Assembly (NCBI GenBank): GCA_027422505.1
Contig: JAPQWV010000637.1
Span: 248,001 to 312,000, forward strand
Direction of reading: 5' to 3'
Length of the DNA: 64,000 nt
Source of the DNA: Craterostigma plantagineum
Taxonomy: Eukaryota > Streptophyta > Magnoliopsida > Lamiales > Linderniaceae
Under the pieces are notes generated by a model. It did no database searches and had not been told where the DNA came from. It was given only the letters and a program-made list of their open reading frames with translations. A program made the translations under genes and the position numbers. Shown piece by piece: positions 1 through 10,306 of the stretch. How positions within the stretch are numbered: position 1 is the first letter of the stretch; each line of letters starts with the position of its first letter.

Positions 1-247
1 CGGCAACTATGCCATCGAGGATGACGGCTACAATTGGAGAAAGTACGGCCAGAAAAAGGTCAAAGGAAGCAAATATCCTCGGAGCTATTATAGGTGCACC
101 CACACCGACTGTACAGTCACTAAGAAGGTCGACCGATCCCCAGAGGGCTAAGTCGTCAAAATAATCTACGTAAAGGTCCACACGCACGCTGCGCCTCGAC
201 CGGAGTCAAACGGAAATCGAGAGAATGTCGAGGAGGACGGCGGTAGC

Positions 248-935
248 TAGGGTGTTCAAATTAACCAAAAAACCGAAAAAACCGACCGAACCGTAAAGAA
301 CTGAACCGAAAGACCAAAATAAAAAAAAAAAATCGAACCGAATTGTAGAAAACCGAACCGAACACAAATTAAAATGGTTCGGATATCGTATTAAGCATAC
401 GTAAAACCGGAAAATTGAAGTAAAATTATCATACTACATTCAAAATAAAAAAATCAAAAATCATTTATTTTTCTCCCATAATGTAAACAACACAGTAAAT
501 ATAATTTCATTGGTATAATGTTGTCCATTTTTAGGTGAATGTTTTCCTCACCAATCAAATAATATTTTTCTGCCAAATAATATATAGTATCTTTAGATGA
601 ATGTTTTTTTTGGTTAGATTTTGGTCCGTTTTCATGTTGTTGTTTTTTCGGACCTTTGAATTATTTTGCTACATGTCACGTTACATAAATCTTATTTGTT
701 TTTTAATAACCATAAATTGTTTTATGTATTTTCAGCTCATAATATTTTTTTCGTTGTATTAAATTCCTAACCGAAAAACCGAACCGAAAAAATCAAACCG
801 AATTACAAAAAACCGAACCGAACCGAACCAAATTAAAAGGGTTCAGATATCGGATTAAGCATACATAAAATCGAAAACCGAAAACCGAACCGAAATTTGA
901 AAAAACCGAACCGAACCGACCGATACACACCCCTA
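248..935. mobile_element. Non-autonomous hAT-like element inserted in the WRKY locus
   Basis: The ends are TAGGGTGTTC and, on the other strand, TAGGGGTGTG, the short imperfect terminal inverted repeat usual for hAT elements. The flanking 8 bp are gcggtagc (240-247) and gtgctagc (936-943), matching at 6 of 8 positions, as expected for an old hAT target duplication. Both ends are rich in AACCGAACCGA motifs; two copies of a block of about 100 bp (about 256-420 and 768-930) lie in direct orientation around an AT-rich core. No transposase is encoded. The element interrupts the WRKY linker between the first zinc-binding region and the next exon. Confidence 0.65.
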
Positions 936-981
936 GTGCTAGCTCGAACCGACTTGCGGACGGACACGACTCGATGAGGAG

Positions 982-1316
982 GTTTTATTATTACTATCAG
1001 TTCCGAATCATTTTTTTCTCTTACGTGTTTGGTAGGAAAGTGGGCTGGAAAAAAAGATGGGAGAAAAAATGGTTTCAACAAGTTTTTATTCCGTGTTCCT
1101 CACCATTTGGCGAGAAAATAGATTTCCTAACTTTTAAGTCAAGATTAAAGTAGATTTTCTTTTATTTTCACCGTCTATTTCTTCGATCGACCAAACGTGA
1201 AAATATGTTTTCCTTTTTTCCTTTCATTTTTTCTTCCTTACTGATTTTCAGAAATCAAACATGCCCTTATGGGTTTTATTGTTCATACGAATAGCTTCGT
1301 TTGTTTTTCTTCGTAG
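982..1316 (+). other. Probable WRKY intron
   Basis: An AT-rich stretch sits between the first and second WRKY domains. It could start at GT (982-983, after gatgaggag) and end at a pyrimidine-rich acceptor, tttgtttttcttcgtag, at 1316, after which GC-rich exon-like sequence leads into VMVEVTNGMDVLDDGY. Its presence argues that this is a decayed genomic gene and not a processed retrocopy. The donor choice is tentative. Confidence 0.45.
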
Positions 1317-1580
1317 GAGGGAGGGAGAGTACGCCGCCGCAGGCGGCGCCGGGCTGCACTATGGGGCCCACGACGGGGGAGAAGGTCATGGTCGAGGTGA
1401 CGAATGGCATGGACGTGCTCGACGACGGCTACAGAAAAAAAGTACGGCCAAAAGACTGTCAGGAAGGGATATCCAAACCCCATGAGTTACTACAAAGTGC
1501 ACCAGCCCGGGCTGCAGTGTTCGAAAGCTCGTGGAGAGGTCGTCCAGGGACGAAAAGTCAATGTTGCTCACATACGAGGC

Positions 1581-2172
1581 AGTTGGGGTTGAGCGATAAT
1601 TTTCGGGCCCATCGGAAGGTTTATTTTGGACCCGCGACTATTTTCTTGGGATAATATAAAACCGAAATGACGCCGAAGAACACGGGATTTTTACGTGGTT
1701 CGGCCAATACCGCCTACCTCCACGGAGAGTACCGGCTTTACTATATTGAGAATATTACAGCGTACAAATTAACACTCGTGTTTAAACCAAACCTCGAGAC
1801 CCCTTACCCACCGGTAATATATTTCTACCTATTCCCAACTACCCCATTAAAACTAAAACCCGCTCCCACCCTTATCCACCCGGATAAGTTTTCCTCTCAC
1901 TATTTCTCTCTGATTGAACTTCTCACTTGATTTGGGATGATAATAACTAAAAAATCCCCAGCCTATTTATAGATATCTTCAGCTCTTCTAGACCGCTCAA
2001 AACTGGTGGTCAGGAATCCGCCGCGTCGCCAGTTGATATGGGCCGCTCATTAATTATCTTTAGTTTTTTTCTTTTTCCTTTATATAAATAAAATAATATT
2101 ACAATGTTATATAATATTAGTTTATTATTATCTTTTTCTTTACATCTGCCCTAGTGGGCGGCTGGCCTAACA
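1581..2172 (-). repeat. Copia LTR (3' LTR of the minus-strand element)
   Basis: It starts agTTGGGGTTGAG and ends CCTAACA. It is paired with 3803-4397. It contains the motif ttacgtggttcgg...cctacctccacgg that recurs in many plant copia LTRs. By eye it differs from its partner at roughly one site in fifteen. Confidence 0.85.
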
Positions 2173-2392
2173 ATTCTCACCCGCCAGCCGCATTCGACAC
2201 ATTCCCGAGCATCGTCTTCAACACCGTCAAGCACTCATAACAGCGAGTCTGTCTGAGAGTAACCCATTCGTAATTACCACGAATGCCCATTGGCCTTCCT
2301 TGTACCAGCTACACATATCTGAATCAAGAATTCAGGTCCTATCTACTTGATTCACCCAGCGGCCAATCCTATGTGCAGCTGTCGAACCGACT

Positions 2393-3651
2393 CTACACGT
2401 CGATTTTGAAGAGGGACTTCGACGCAACCCCTTCTCCAGCAGGACTTCTCTTCTCACCATCGTCTGCCTTTCCACCACCCGCACGCGATTTTTGTGAACC
2501 CATCGAAGTCAGAGTATTATGTACCAAAATTCCGCCCAGACGACACAAACCTCCACGCCCTTCTCCTTTCAGTAGGACTTTTCTGCCACGTGTGATTTTA
2601 CAGACTCCCCCTGCTATGAAACTCTCATAGCCCTTGGAATCTAACTGGCTAAAAGATATTAAATTCTTCCGTAACTCTGGGACAAAGATCACACCACCCA
2701 AAGCTCGCACCGCTCCGTCAGTCATTTTGATGTTCACGGTTCCAACACCACGAACCGCATAACGATGTCCATCAGCCATGAAAACTGAACCTCTTTGTAT
2801 CTTCTGGAACGTATCAAAATATTTTCTTTCGGAGCAAATATGGTACTTCGTCCCCAAATCAAATATCCATTCATCCTGAGAAAAAGCGCCATTATTGTAG
2901 ACCGTGAGAACGTCTACAACATCATCCGTATCCTGTGCTATTATGGTTGTGGAATTTTTCTCGCCGTTCTTGTCCGTTCCCCAAGTCGGACAATTCCTCT
3001 TGATGTGTCCCGCTCACCACACTTGTAGCACACGATGCCCTTCCCACATTCTTTGATTTGGACCTGCTACTACCTCCAAATTCCTTGGCGTGGAACCTTC
3101 CTCTACGATTCTCCCCATTAATAACCAACGCCAAATTTTGGCTATCCCTATAATTTGATCGTCTCCTCTTTTCATGCGCCAAAAGAGTTGACTGCACATC
3201 CACCATCTTCACTATCGTCTTTCCGTACAAGATGATTGTGACCAAATTATCATAAGAATCAGGAAGCGATGTAAGAGGTAAAAGGGCCTTATCTTCTTCC
3301 TCTAACTTTACATCCCAACTTTTACAAGTTGATCCACAAGTCCGTTTAACACGCTTATATGATCCATGAGATTTCGACCTTCCTCCATCTTCAGTCGGTA
3401 CAACTCCCGCTTCAGATCTAACTTTGTGGTTAAGTTTTTCGCGAGATGCAGCTCCTCCAACTTCGCCCACAAATCTGGTGCAATCCTCACTAACAACATT
3501 ATTGATAATGTTATCCACAATGTAGAAACAGATTGTGCTAACATATCTTCATCCCAAATCCTCCCAGTATATACTTCACTCGTCTTTGCCACAGAGTGAA
3601 ACTTCCCGTACCATCAAATTGCCGCACTTTGAAACTATTTTTCGTCGCCAT
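2393..3651 (-). pseudogene. Copia gag and partial protease, frameshifted
   Basis: The gag start is at 3651 (MATKNSFKVRQFDG), a typical copia capsid beginning. It continues through the capsid region (about 3592-3230, WAKLEELHLAKNLTTKLDLK) and a basic linker. The CCHC zinc knuckle near 3030-2990 (CYKCGER then GHIKRNC) is split between two frames by a 1-base change. Downstream at 2857-2393 lies the protease/pre-integrase transition (GVGTVNIKMTDGAVRALGGV, ELRKNLISFSQLDSKGY). It ends there without integrase. The copia capsid and nucleocapsid assemble the virus-like particle; this copy cannot make an intact one. Confidence 0.8.
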
Positions 3652-3788
3652 TATCCTTGCAGAGATTCAACAGCTTTGGCCCGACAGTGACTCCCCAGTA
3701 ACGATAAACCTTCTTGATATATTTTTTGATGTGAAAGATTAGACAAAGCTGCAACCACAGAGCATACTCGGAATATCAATTAGGCTTA

Positions 3789-3800
3789 GCTCTGATACCA
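3789..3800 (-). promoter_or_regulatory. Primer-binding site, tRNA-Met type
   Basis: On the minus strand this reads TGGTATCAGAGC, the standard plant copia primer-binding site complementary to initiator tRNA-Met. It lies 2 bp inside the LTR that begins at 3803 and fixes the element's orientation. Confidence 0.9.
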
Positions 3801-3802
3801 CC

Positions 3803-4397
3803 TGTTGGGGTTGAGAGGTAATTTTTCGGGCCCAGCTGCTGGCTTATTTTGGACCCGCGACTCTTTCCTTGGGATAATATAAAACCGAAATGACGTCGAT
3901 ATAGAACACGAGATTTTTACGTGGTTCGGTCAATACCGCCTACCTCCACGGAGAGCACCAGCTTTTCTATATTAAGAATATTACGGTGTGCAAATTAACA
4001 CTCACGTTTAAACCAAAACTCGAGACCCCTTACCCACCCGAATAATATATTTCTACCTATTCCCAACTAGCCCAGTAAAACTAAAACCCGCTCTCTCCCT
4101 TGTCCATCCAGATAAGTTTTCCTCTCACTATTTCTCTCTCACTGGACTTCTCACTTGATTTGGGATGATAATAACTGAAGAATCCTCAGCCTATTTATAG
4201 ATATGTTCAGCTCTTCTGGACCGCTCAAAATCGGTGGTTAGGAATCCGCCGCGTTTCCAGTTGATATGGGTCGCTCATTCATTATCTTAAGTTTTATCCT
4301 TTTTCCTTTATACAAATAAAATAATATTATAAGATTATATAATATTATTTTATCATTAATTTTTTTACAGCTGCCCTCGTGGGCGGCTGGCCTAACA
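3803..4397 (-). repeat. Copia LTR (5' LTR of the minus-strand element)
   Basis: It starts TGTTGGGGTTGAG and ends CCTAACA, followed by the target duplication caggc. It is the partner of 1581-2172. Confidence 0.87.
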
Positions 4398-4651
4398 CAG
4401 GCAAGGCACAACCACGGAGTCGCGCCGCCTCGCGTTGATAATGTCGGGGCCTACAAGGCACCAAGCATCGTGGGCCACAAGATGGATGGTAGGCCTGAAT
4501 TGGGGTCGTTGGCCCCGTTAGGTTGGCTCACCGGCTTGCTGCCGCTCGGCATTAGCCATCATCCGCTCTACGGGTTCGGCGTAAGCCATCCCCCTGGGTT
4601 GGGCTGGCTTGAGTTGAGCGGCCCATTTGAAGCATACCCGTCGTTACTGCA

Positions 4652-4667
4652 TGTTAATAATAATAAT

Positions 4668-4698
<31 letters not shown>
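4652..4698 (+). repeat. (AAT/AAC)n microsatellite coding an Asn run
   Basis: Trinucleotide AAT then AAC units encode polyasparagine in the WRKY C-terminal tail. A break in the register (…aacaacacaataac…) shifts the frame so that translation would stop at 4728-4730, while the authentic tail continues in another frame (…SNGLFLGQK…). Confidence 0.85.
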
Positions 4699-4873
4699 CA
4701 ATAACAACAATAGTAATGGTCTGTTTTTAGGACAAAAACCTCATCAGAATTATATGGGGACGATGATAGCGCCGAAGGTCGAATCTAATGCGGAGCATCC
4801 ATTGGCTGACGGTGGTCCGTCGACTTCGTTCGATTGGCCGCCGCCATCCGAGGACTTTAGTCGTCCCCCGTAG

Positions 4874-5654
4874 ATGTAAATATTTATTTTTTAGTCCTTA
4901 ACCTAAGAATGAAGACATGCGCCTGTAGTGAAACACAGGCATGCGATTAATTTTTCTTTTTATGTATTTAGCCGTGGAATTGTAGTTGTTGACATTTATA
5001 TGTGAAGCAAGAAAGAGTTTACATTTCTAGAGACAATATTTTACATTGATGTCAGATGTGACGTTAGCTCATCAGATCAGAATCCAAATAGCAAGAGCTA
5101 CGGATGAGGTCCTATTAGAGACTGAGATACGAAATCTCAAGGCGACGATTATTTTTGCGTAATAATCTTTGAATCTACGCAGTCATTGATAGACATTTGT
5201 TATGTTTTTACCAGAATAATGGTATCCCCTTTTGATCTTCGACAGTATTCCTTCCTGCGACGAGTTTGTCTCTGCATACAGATGCAGAGAAGAAGCCAAA
5301 AGCTGAATTTTCATGCAGACCTTTGCAATTATTAACGAAGGATTGCCTTAGACAACTCCATACAGATTCGTAATAAAGGATATCCACAGCCCTCTGCTTT
5401 CTCTGCCCTTGAAGATTCTCGGCTCGCTTGTCCACTGGCAATTGCCTGATTCCCTTAGCCTTCGTAAGCTGCTGTCAGCCATTGTTATATCAGCATCTGA
5501 CAAACAAGCTAAAAAGTCCGTGATAAGTTATCCAACGGGTAAAAATCGAGGACACTGTGTGTACATTTAGCTTGCAGTAAGATCAAATGGAGGTAATTTT
5601 GTGACAAGTGAAGTTAATTTCTACCTTTAAGGGTCACTAATATTGAGGTAAAAC
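4874..5654. other. WRKY 3' flank, no recognised gene
   Basis: AT-rich sequence follows the WRKY stop, probably the old 3' UTR and flank. A minus-strand open frame at 5441-5208 (77 codons, including FGFFSASVCRDKLVAGRN) has no family I recognise and no clear start or splice context, so I do not call it a gene. Confidence 0.5.
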
Positions 5655-8345
5655 CAATGTTGCAAAACTCGCTTGGCGCTAGTCGGGCGCCCGGGGGGCT
5701 AGCACCTAGGCGGCCTAGGCGGATTTAGGCGGAAATTAGTCGGTTTATATATTTTTTCCAGTGCAAAAAATACTCTAACATACTTGATCCCCCACTACAT
5801 TTTGTAAGGATTCCACATCATTTCCCACAAAACAAGATCAACATTACTATGAAATATTCCAAGCATTCCCACAACATCTCGAAATCAAGACCAACAAAAG
5901 TAACATCGAAATAAAGTTCGTCTGAAAATTTAGAATCCGAAACAAAAAATAAGAGACCCACTAGACGAACAAACATTTTGAAAACAAAAACAAGTTGGTC
6001 CATCATACTAGGAAAAAAACATCAACATATTTCAGCCCTCGGAAACGCCTCCAAGTTATCCTCGTTTACCTCATCCTCAGATTCAATCATCATACAATTC
6101 TCTTATCGGTCGATATTGTGCATGTCTGACCTTATCCGCAACTTCTTCCTCTTCCTCAATCACATCATCGTCACTAACTTCAATTCCATCGACAATCCAT
6201 TCTTGTGAGGTAGTAGCACCATATGAAGACAAAACATCTACATCGCTCCTATCTTTTTCTCTTTTTTGTCTACTCAATAATCTTGCATTAAATTGGATAA
6301 ATACAATATTATTGATTACAGTTGCACTAAGCCTATTCCTTTTCTTTGTGTGAACCTAAGAAACAAGTTAACAAAATAAATAATATTAAAGAGTATCAAA
6401 TAATATAACATCTTTCTCAAAAAAGAATAATAATAAAATAATATAACATCATTTGTGACAACACTAACTCCCTTCAAAGGCGCTCCAATTTCTTTCGCAT
6501 CCGGATGAACTAGATGTCAATGAGAGGATTCTCATGGCCAAACTTCAAAGATTTGGAGTTATCGAACCAAAAGTTGACCACCAAGTCACTACATAAACAA
6601 AATAAAATAATCACTAGAATCAATTAGTTGTAGGAATATAATGTAAAAGAATATACCTGGATCAAAGCTATCGTCCTTCGAGAGGCATCTAGGCGCTACA
6701 TTTGACCTTCCAAAAATTGAGCTTTTCTCTTTGTAGATAGGAAGCTCATCCAACAAGATCGTATTTTTCATAACATCATCTCCCGGAAATAAAGCATCCA
6801 TGCAATCAATCACTCCAATCGACACTTCATTTTTGAATTGAATGAGAGGATCTTTATAATGATAATAAGAATTCAACAAATATGCCGTCAAATGCAAAGG
6901 ACTATCAAGTCTTCCTTGCATTTTCACATCAATAACTTCAATGATCGACTCATAATTGCTCGGAATATTATTTTGAGAAACCTTGATCACTTCCTTTGCA
7001 CGGATGAGCTCACTATATACAAAGCCCATTGATGGTTTTCTATCAGAATCAGCAATGCGAAGGACCTTGATTAAAGGTGTGAACACCCGTAGACAAGATG
7101 ATACACCATCCAAAATCCCAAACTCATCACAGTTGTATAAGCCTCCTTTCCTTCCACGGTCTTCGAAAATTTACATTCCTCCCATTCCGAACTTCCAAAC
7201 ATCATCTTTAGCTCTGATTTTTTTTTTCCATCAGACTTGGTAGGGTAAGAAACACTGAAGCAGACCGTGTCACCCCCGGTCTCACAATGTCCTCCTTCTT
7301 TGTATGTGCTCTCATCATCGCCAAGACTTTGTGGTGCGCATATAGAAAAATCGTCAATTTCTTCGCTTGATCAATAACATTCTTGAACCTTGTTTGTTTC
7401 CCAATAGCTTCAAGCATGATTGAGCAGCACACGAAGTCCAAAAGATTTTTGGTCTCTTAAGTTTTAGTAACTTCGAGGACCAATGTTGTTCGGCGCATTG
7501 TCAGTAACAATTTGAACAACGTGATCTGGGCCAACTTCCTCGATGCACTTATCAACATATTCGAATATGACTTCATTTGCGTGTGCAATATTCGAAAAGT
7601 CATTAGATGATAGAAAGATAGTACCTAGGCGAGAATTGACGCATAGATTCATGATGCTTCTCCTATTTCTATCACTCCAAGCATCTATCATAATTGAGCA
7701 TCCGTTTAATTTCCACTATTCTTCGTGTGTCTTCAACAAACTCTTAGTTTTATCAACTGCTTATCTTAATAGTGGTACTGTCAATTCGTATCTTGTCGGT
7801 GGCACAAATCCGGGTCCAAATTGACCAATTGCTTCCACCATCATCTTGAAGCCATCTAGCTCAATAGCATTAAATGGAATACCGGCTTCATAAACCCAAT
7901 CACCAACATATTCTCGCACGGACTCAGTTCTTTGTTTGAAGAGTGCTTCATTAATGTTTTGATCCCGTACCTTGCTCTTACCGGAAACCGTAGAAGTCTC
8001 CGGATTGATAGCACTAGCAAACTTATCCATGGGACTAAGAGTACGGACTGATTTCAATTGCCCAAGAGACTCTTCTAGTTGACCTCCAAGAATATCCTCT
8101 TCATTAGAGTCGGAGCGGATATTAACTTGTGATCGCAACTCTACACTCTCCTCCTTCTTCTTTCTCCTTTTAAGTTTTGCTTCATTGATTGCATTTCTAC
8201 AGATAGCTTGATCTTCTTTTGAAGATTTTGAGCACGGAGCAACATTCCTTGTTATATGCCCTATGTGTTCTTTGATTCGGTGAATCCTCCACCCATCATC
8301 TTCCCGCACTTGATGCATTGAACTTTATCCTGTTCCTGCACTCGA
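5655..8345 (-). mobile_element. Degraded hAT transposon
   Basis: The transposase remnant fills most of this span. At the left, 5660-5740 has the short repeated cctaggcgg / ctaggcgg motifs common near the ends of this hAT group, next to a possible end (aatgttgcaaaactcg). I could not find the matching inverted end on the right; beyond 8345 is a (GGGCTC)n tract and unrelated sequence. The boundaries are therefore approximate and the right end may be lost. Confidence 0.6.
6083..8345 (-). pseudogene. hAT transposase (BED finger, DUF659, C-terminal dimerisation)
   Basis: hAT transposases cut and paste DNA in the nucleus. Order on the minus strand: BED zinc finger, with CxxC at about 8320-8300 (VQCIKCGKMMGGG) and the His part in another frame (RIKEHIGHITRNVAPCSKSS); a charged linker KLKRRKKKEE; DUF659 at about 7691-7464 (MIDAWSDRNRRSIMNL, QIVTDNAPNN); catalytic-core segments at 7441-7208 (RPGVTRSASVFLTL) and 7113-6589; the dimerisation motif MRILSLTSSSSGCERNWSAFEG at 6540-6470, preceded by an in-frame stop (NL*SLAMR); and an acidic tail at 6277-6083. 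At least three frame changes and one stop are present. Spacers between the segments may be introns or lesions. Confidence 0.82.
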
Positions 8346-8383
8346 ACCGTTGGTTCGTATCCTCAGATGGGGTCGGTTCAGTC

Positions 8384-8407
8384 TCGGGCTCGGGCTCGGG
8401 CTCGGGC
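8384..8407 (+). repeat. (CGGGCT)n hexanucleotide tract
   Basis: Four tandem CGGGCT units are followed by degenerate copies (ctagggct). On the minus strand they would encode a Ser-Pro run (PSPSPSPSPSPR) just upstream of the BED finger, so the tract may mark the N-terminal region of the hAT transposase. Confidence 0.7.
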
Positions 8408-9004
8408 TAGGGCTTGGTGCTCGTCGGTGCAAAGCACCTTCTCGCACTCGGGCTATCATTTTGGCCAAACTCACATTGTACCCATTAAGCCCATTTGAGC
8501 AACCTAAATAGGCCTTCCGTATATAAGGTGATGATTTTTGTCTAACCAATGTGGGACAAAAAATTCAGTCATATTTAAAGTCTTTTAATTGGGCTAATCT
8601 TCGAAACTAATTTCTCATTCACCCGACATCGGTTTGAGCATCATTAGCCTCGAAACGTAGTTTATAAATATTTCACCAATTTTTCAGTTCGATGGACGAT
8701 GGCATCTCAATTCAATTAAAAACCGATCAGATTTGTTGGTTAATTTACCCGCTTTGCCCCCATAGGCCCGCTACGCACAATTCGAACAAGAAAATCCTTA
8801 AATTAGTGGAGATTGCTACAATAATTTTACTTTGAAAAGAAAATTTATAGAATCAATATTATTTATTTTTTTATATAGTCGAATAGTTACAACCTTTGGC
8901 AGAAAATCTGCCACAAGAAATGTTGCAGCGTTTTTTTTTCTGTAACTTCAAATCTAAGCTTTTATTGATTATCAACGATCAAATTTTCCATTTCTTGTGT
9001 CGGC
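8408..9004. other. No gene seen
   Basis: AT-rich sequence. On the minus strand it has a 'tcccacattggttagac' motif (about 8539-8558), a phrase often seen in plant repeats, but no second copy or terminal structure is visible here. Confidence 0.4.
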
Positions 9005-9007
9005 GGG

Positions 9008-9105
9008 AAGAACCGAGAGAATGACACAAATAGTGTCATTTTGAATAGTGCTATTACAAAAGTTGATAACTTTTTCACCCTATTACAAAACTAATCAACT
9101 TTTTT
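9008..9105 (+). repeat. Left arm of a divergent inverted repeat
   Basis: About 100 bp (agagaatgacacaaat … attacaaaactaatcaac) match the reverse complement of 11575-11672 at roughly 80% by eye. On the other side the arm overlaps the end of a LINE, so this may be the 3' end of a second, very short LINE-like copy and not a transposon terminus. Confidence 0.6.
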
Positions 9106-9380
9106 ATTTTAATTATTATCTTCATTTTTCACCACAAATCTTTTTAATATTGCTTTTTGTACCATAATCATCTCAAATTCGCTACAAAATTATCAATAAC
9201 TATGTTTTTAATCATAATCTTTTTAGTACTCTCATAACTAAGAAATCTCATATTTCAATCTTAGTAATTCAATACTAATGATTTAATTTCGAAGATATTA
9301 CTAAGAAAATAACGTCAAATAAAACAATCAAAATCATTAATTGGCAATAAGAAATATATTCCATTTTATATTGTAATAAA

Positions 9381-9431
9381 TTTTATTATTATTATTATAT
9401 TATTATTATTCAATTATTATTATTATTATTA
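9381..9431 (+). repeat. (ATT)n microsatellite
   Basis: Imperfect tandem ATT units, with one tatatt and one caatt interruption. Confidence 0.85.
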
Positions 9432-10240
9432 GTGTTGTGTTGTTGTTGAAATTCTGTTTGCTCTATTTTTGTTCAATTTTGATCCATATGAATATTTTCC
9501 AGATGATTGATGAGATATTGGAGACAACATATTCTTATCAGTTTGAGTCTCCATTAGATGAGTCACGTTTGAAGGCTCCTTTTCATCTGGTAAATAATCC
9601 TTATTTATGTCCGGAGAGAACGGTAGGGCGTAAACGATCACGAAGATTTCCATGTGAAATGGATCGAAGGTCTCACAAGAAAAGCGCAAGGAAAAACTAT
9701 GATGAGTTGTAATAAAAAAAAAATTAGAAAGCTTTGTGAAAGAATACTTATTTGAACATTCTACGAAATATTATACTTTTTCTTGAGTTTGTTTTTGTTA
9801 TTGCGTTAAATAATATTTCTTAACATATATGCTGATTGATTTCCGATGGTAAATGGCGAGAATGTGGAAAAATAATGAGTAAAAAATACTTTGAGATTAA
9901 AATATAATTAAGAGCAATTGCTTTACCTATTTGAAGTAATAATAGAGATCATTGAATTTAAAATAATTTTATGGTGAAACCGAAAATAAAGTTAGTGTAA
10001 ATTGTTGACCTTTTTGGTGTTGCACTATATTCACCGTCTTGATATCATTATAACGTATATTTGGAAAGTGCATGCATAAATGGAAATACTGAATGTGATC
10101 TTGAAATTGTTTGTGGAAAATAGCACGTGATTAATCCTTAATATGCTGCAATATGTTAATTAGAGTGAGGATCATGCGTTAATTAGAGTAAGGATCATTA
10201 TGATATACATCGTAAATATATTTCTGATGGAACCTAGTTA

Positions 10241-10306
10241 TATATGAAAGGTGATCATGACTATATCCTTGAATATATGAAAGGTGATCATGACTATATC
10301 CTTGAA
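10241..10306 (+). repeat. Perfect 33-bp tandem duplication
   Basis: Two identical 33-bp units (tatatgaaaggtgatcatga…) at 10241-10273 and 10274-10306. Perfect identity in otherwise decayed DNA suggests a recent slippage or repair event. Confidence 0.95.

Larger units (their letters stand above)
1581..4397 (-). mobile_element. Ty1/copia gag-protease derivative (deletion element)
   Basis: Two LTRs of 592 and 595 bp bracket about 1.6 kb of internal DNA, with a 5-bp target duplication gaggc (1576-1580) / caggc (4398-4402). The orientation is minus: the tRNA-Met type primer-binding site lies just inside the right LTR. Internally only gag and the start of protease/pre-integrase are present; integrase, reverse transcriptase and RNase H are absent, so it could move only with help in trans. 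The first base of the left LTR is A where the right LTR has T (TGTTGGGG), and the LTRs differ at many sites, so the insertion is not recent. Confidence 0.85.
2..4873 (+). pseudogene. Group I WRKY transcription factor, pseudogene split by two transposons
   Basis: WRKY proteins bind W-box DNA in the nucleus; group I members carry two WRKY domains. The N-terminal domain is readable at 2-148 with an intact WRKYGQK heptad, CX4C and then an in-frame TAA at 149-151; the HTH zinc ligands follow at about 179-187. The C-terminal domain lies at about 1390-1580. Its Trp is lost by a small deletion near 1432, giving KKKYGQK, and a 1-base insertion near 1497 breaks the frame; beyond it the alternative frame continues as RKLVERSSRDEKSMLLTYEA. 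After the copia insertion the frame resumes at 4398 (RHNHGVAPPRVD) and runs through an Asn run to a tail ending FDWPPPSEDFSRPP with TAG at 4871-4873. The reading frame is continuous if one copy of the target duplication is removed. At least four disabling lesions are seen, so it is not functional. The 5' end lies outside the window. Confidence 0.88.

Noticed and set aside
5208..5441. Minus-strand frame of 77 codons as a gene or exon
   Set aside because: No recognised domain, no partner exons, no start context; kept only as a note in the flank entry.
9437..9712. Plus-strand frame with a basic C-terminus resembling a MULE transposase tail
   Set aside because: The resemblance is limited to a short basic run; no SWIM finger or DDE segment nearby.
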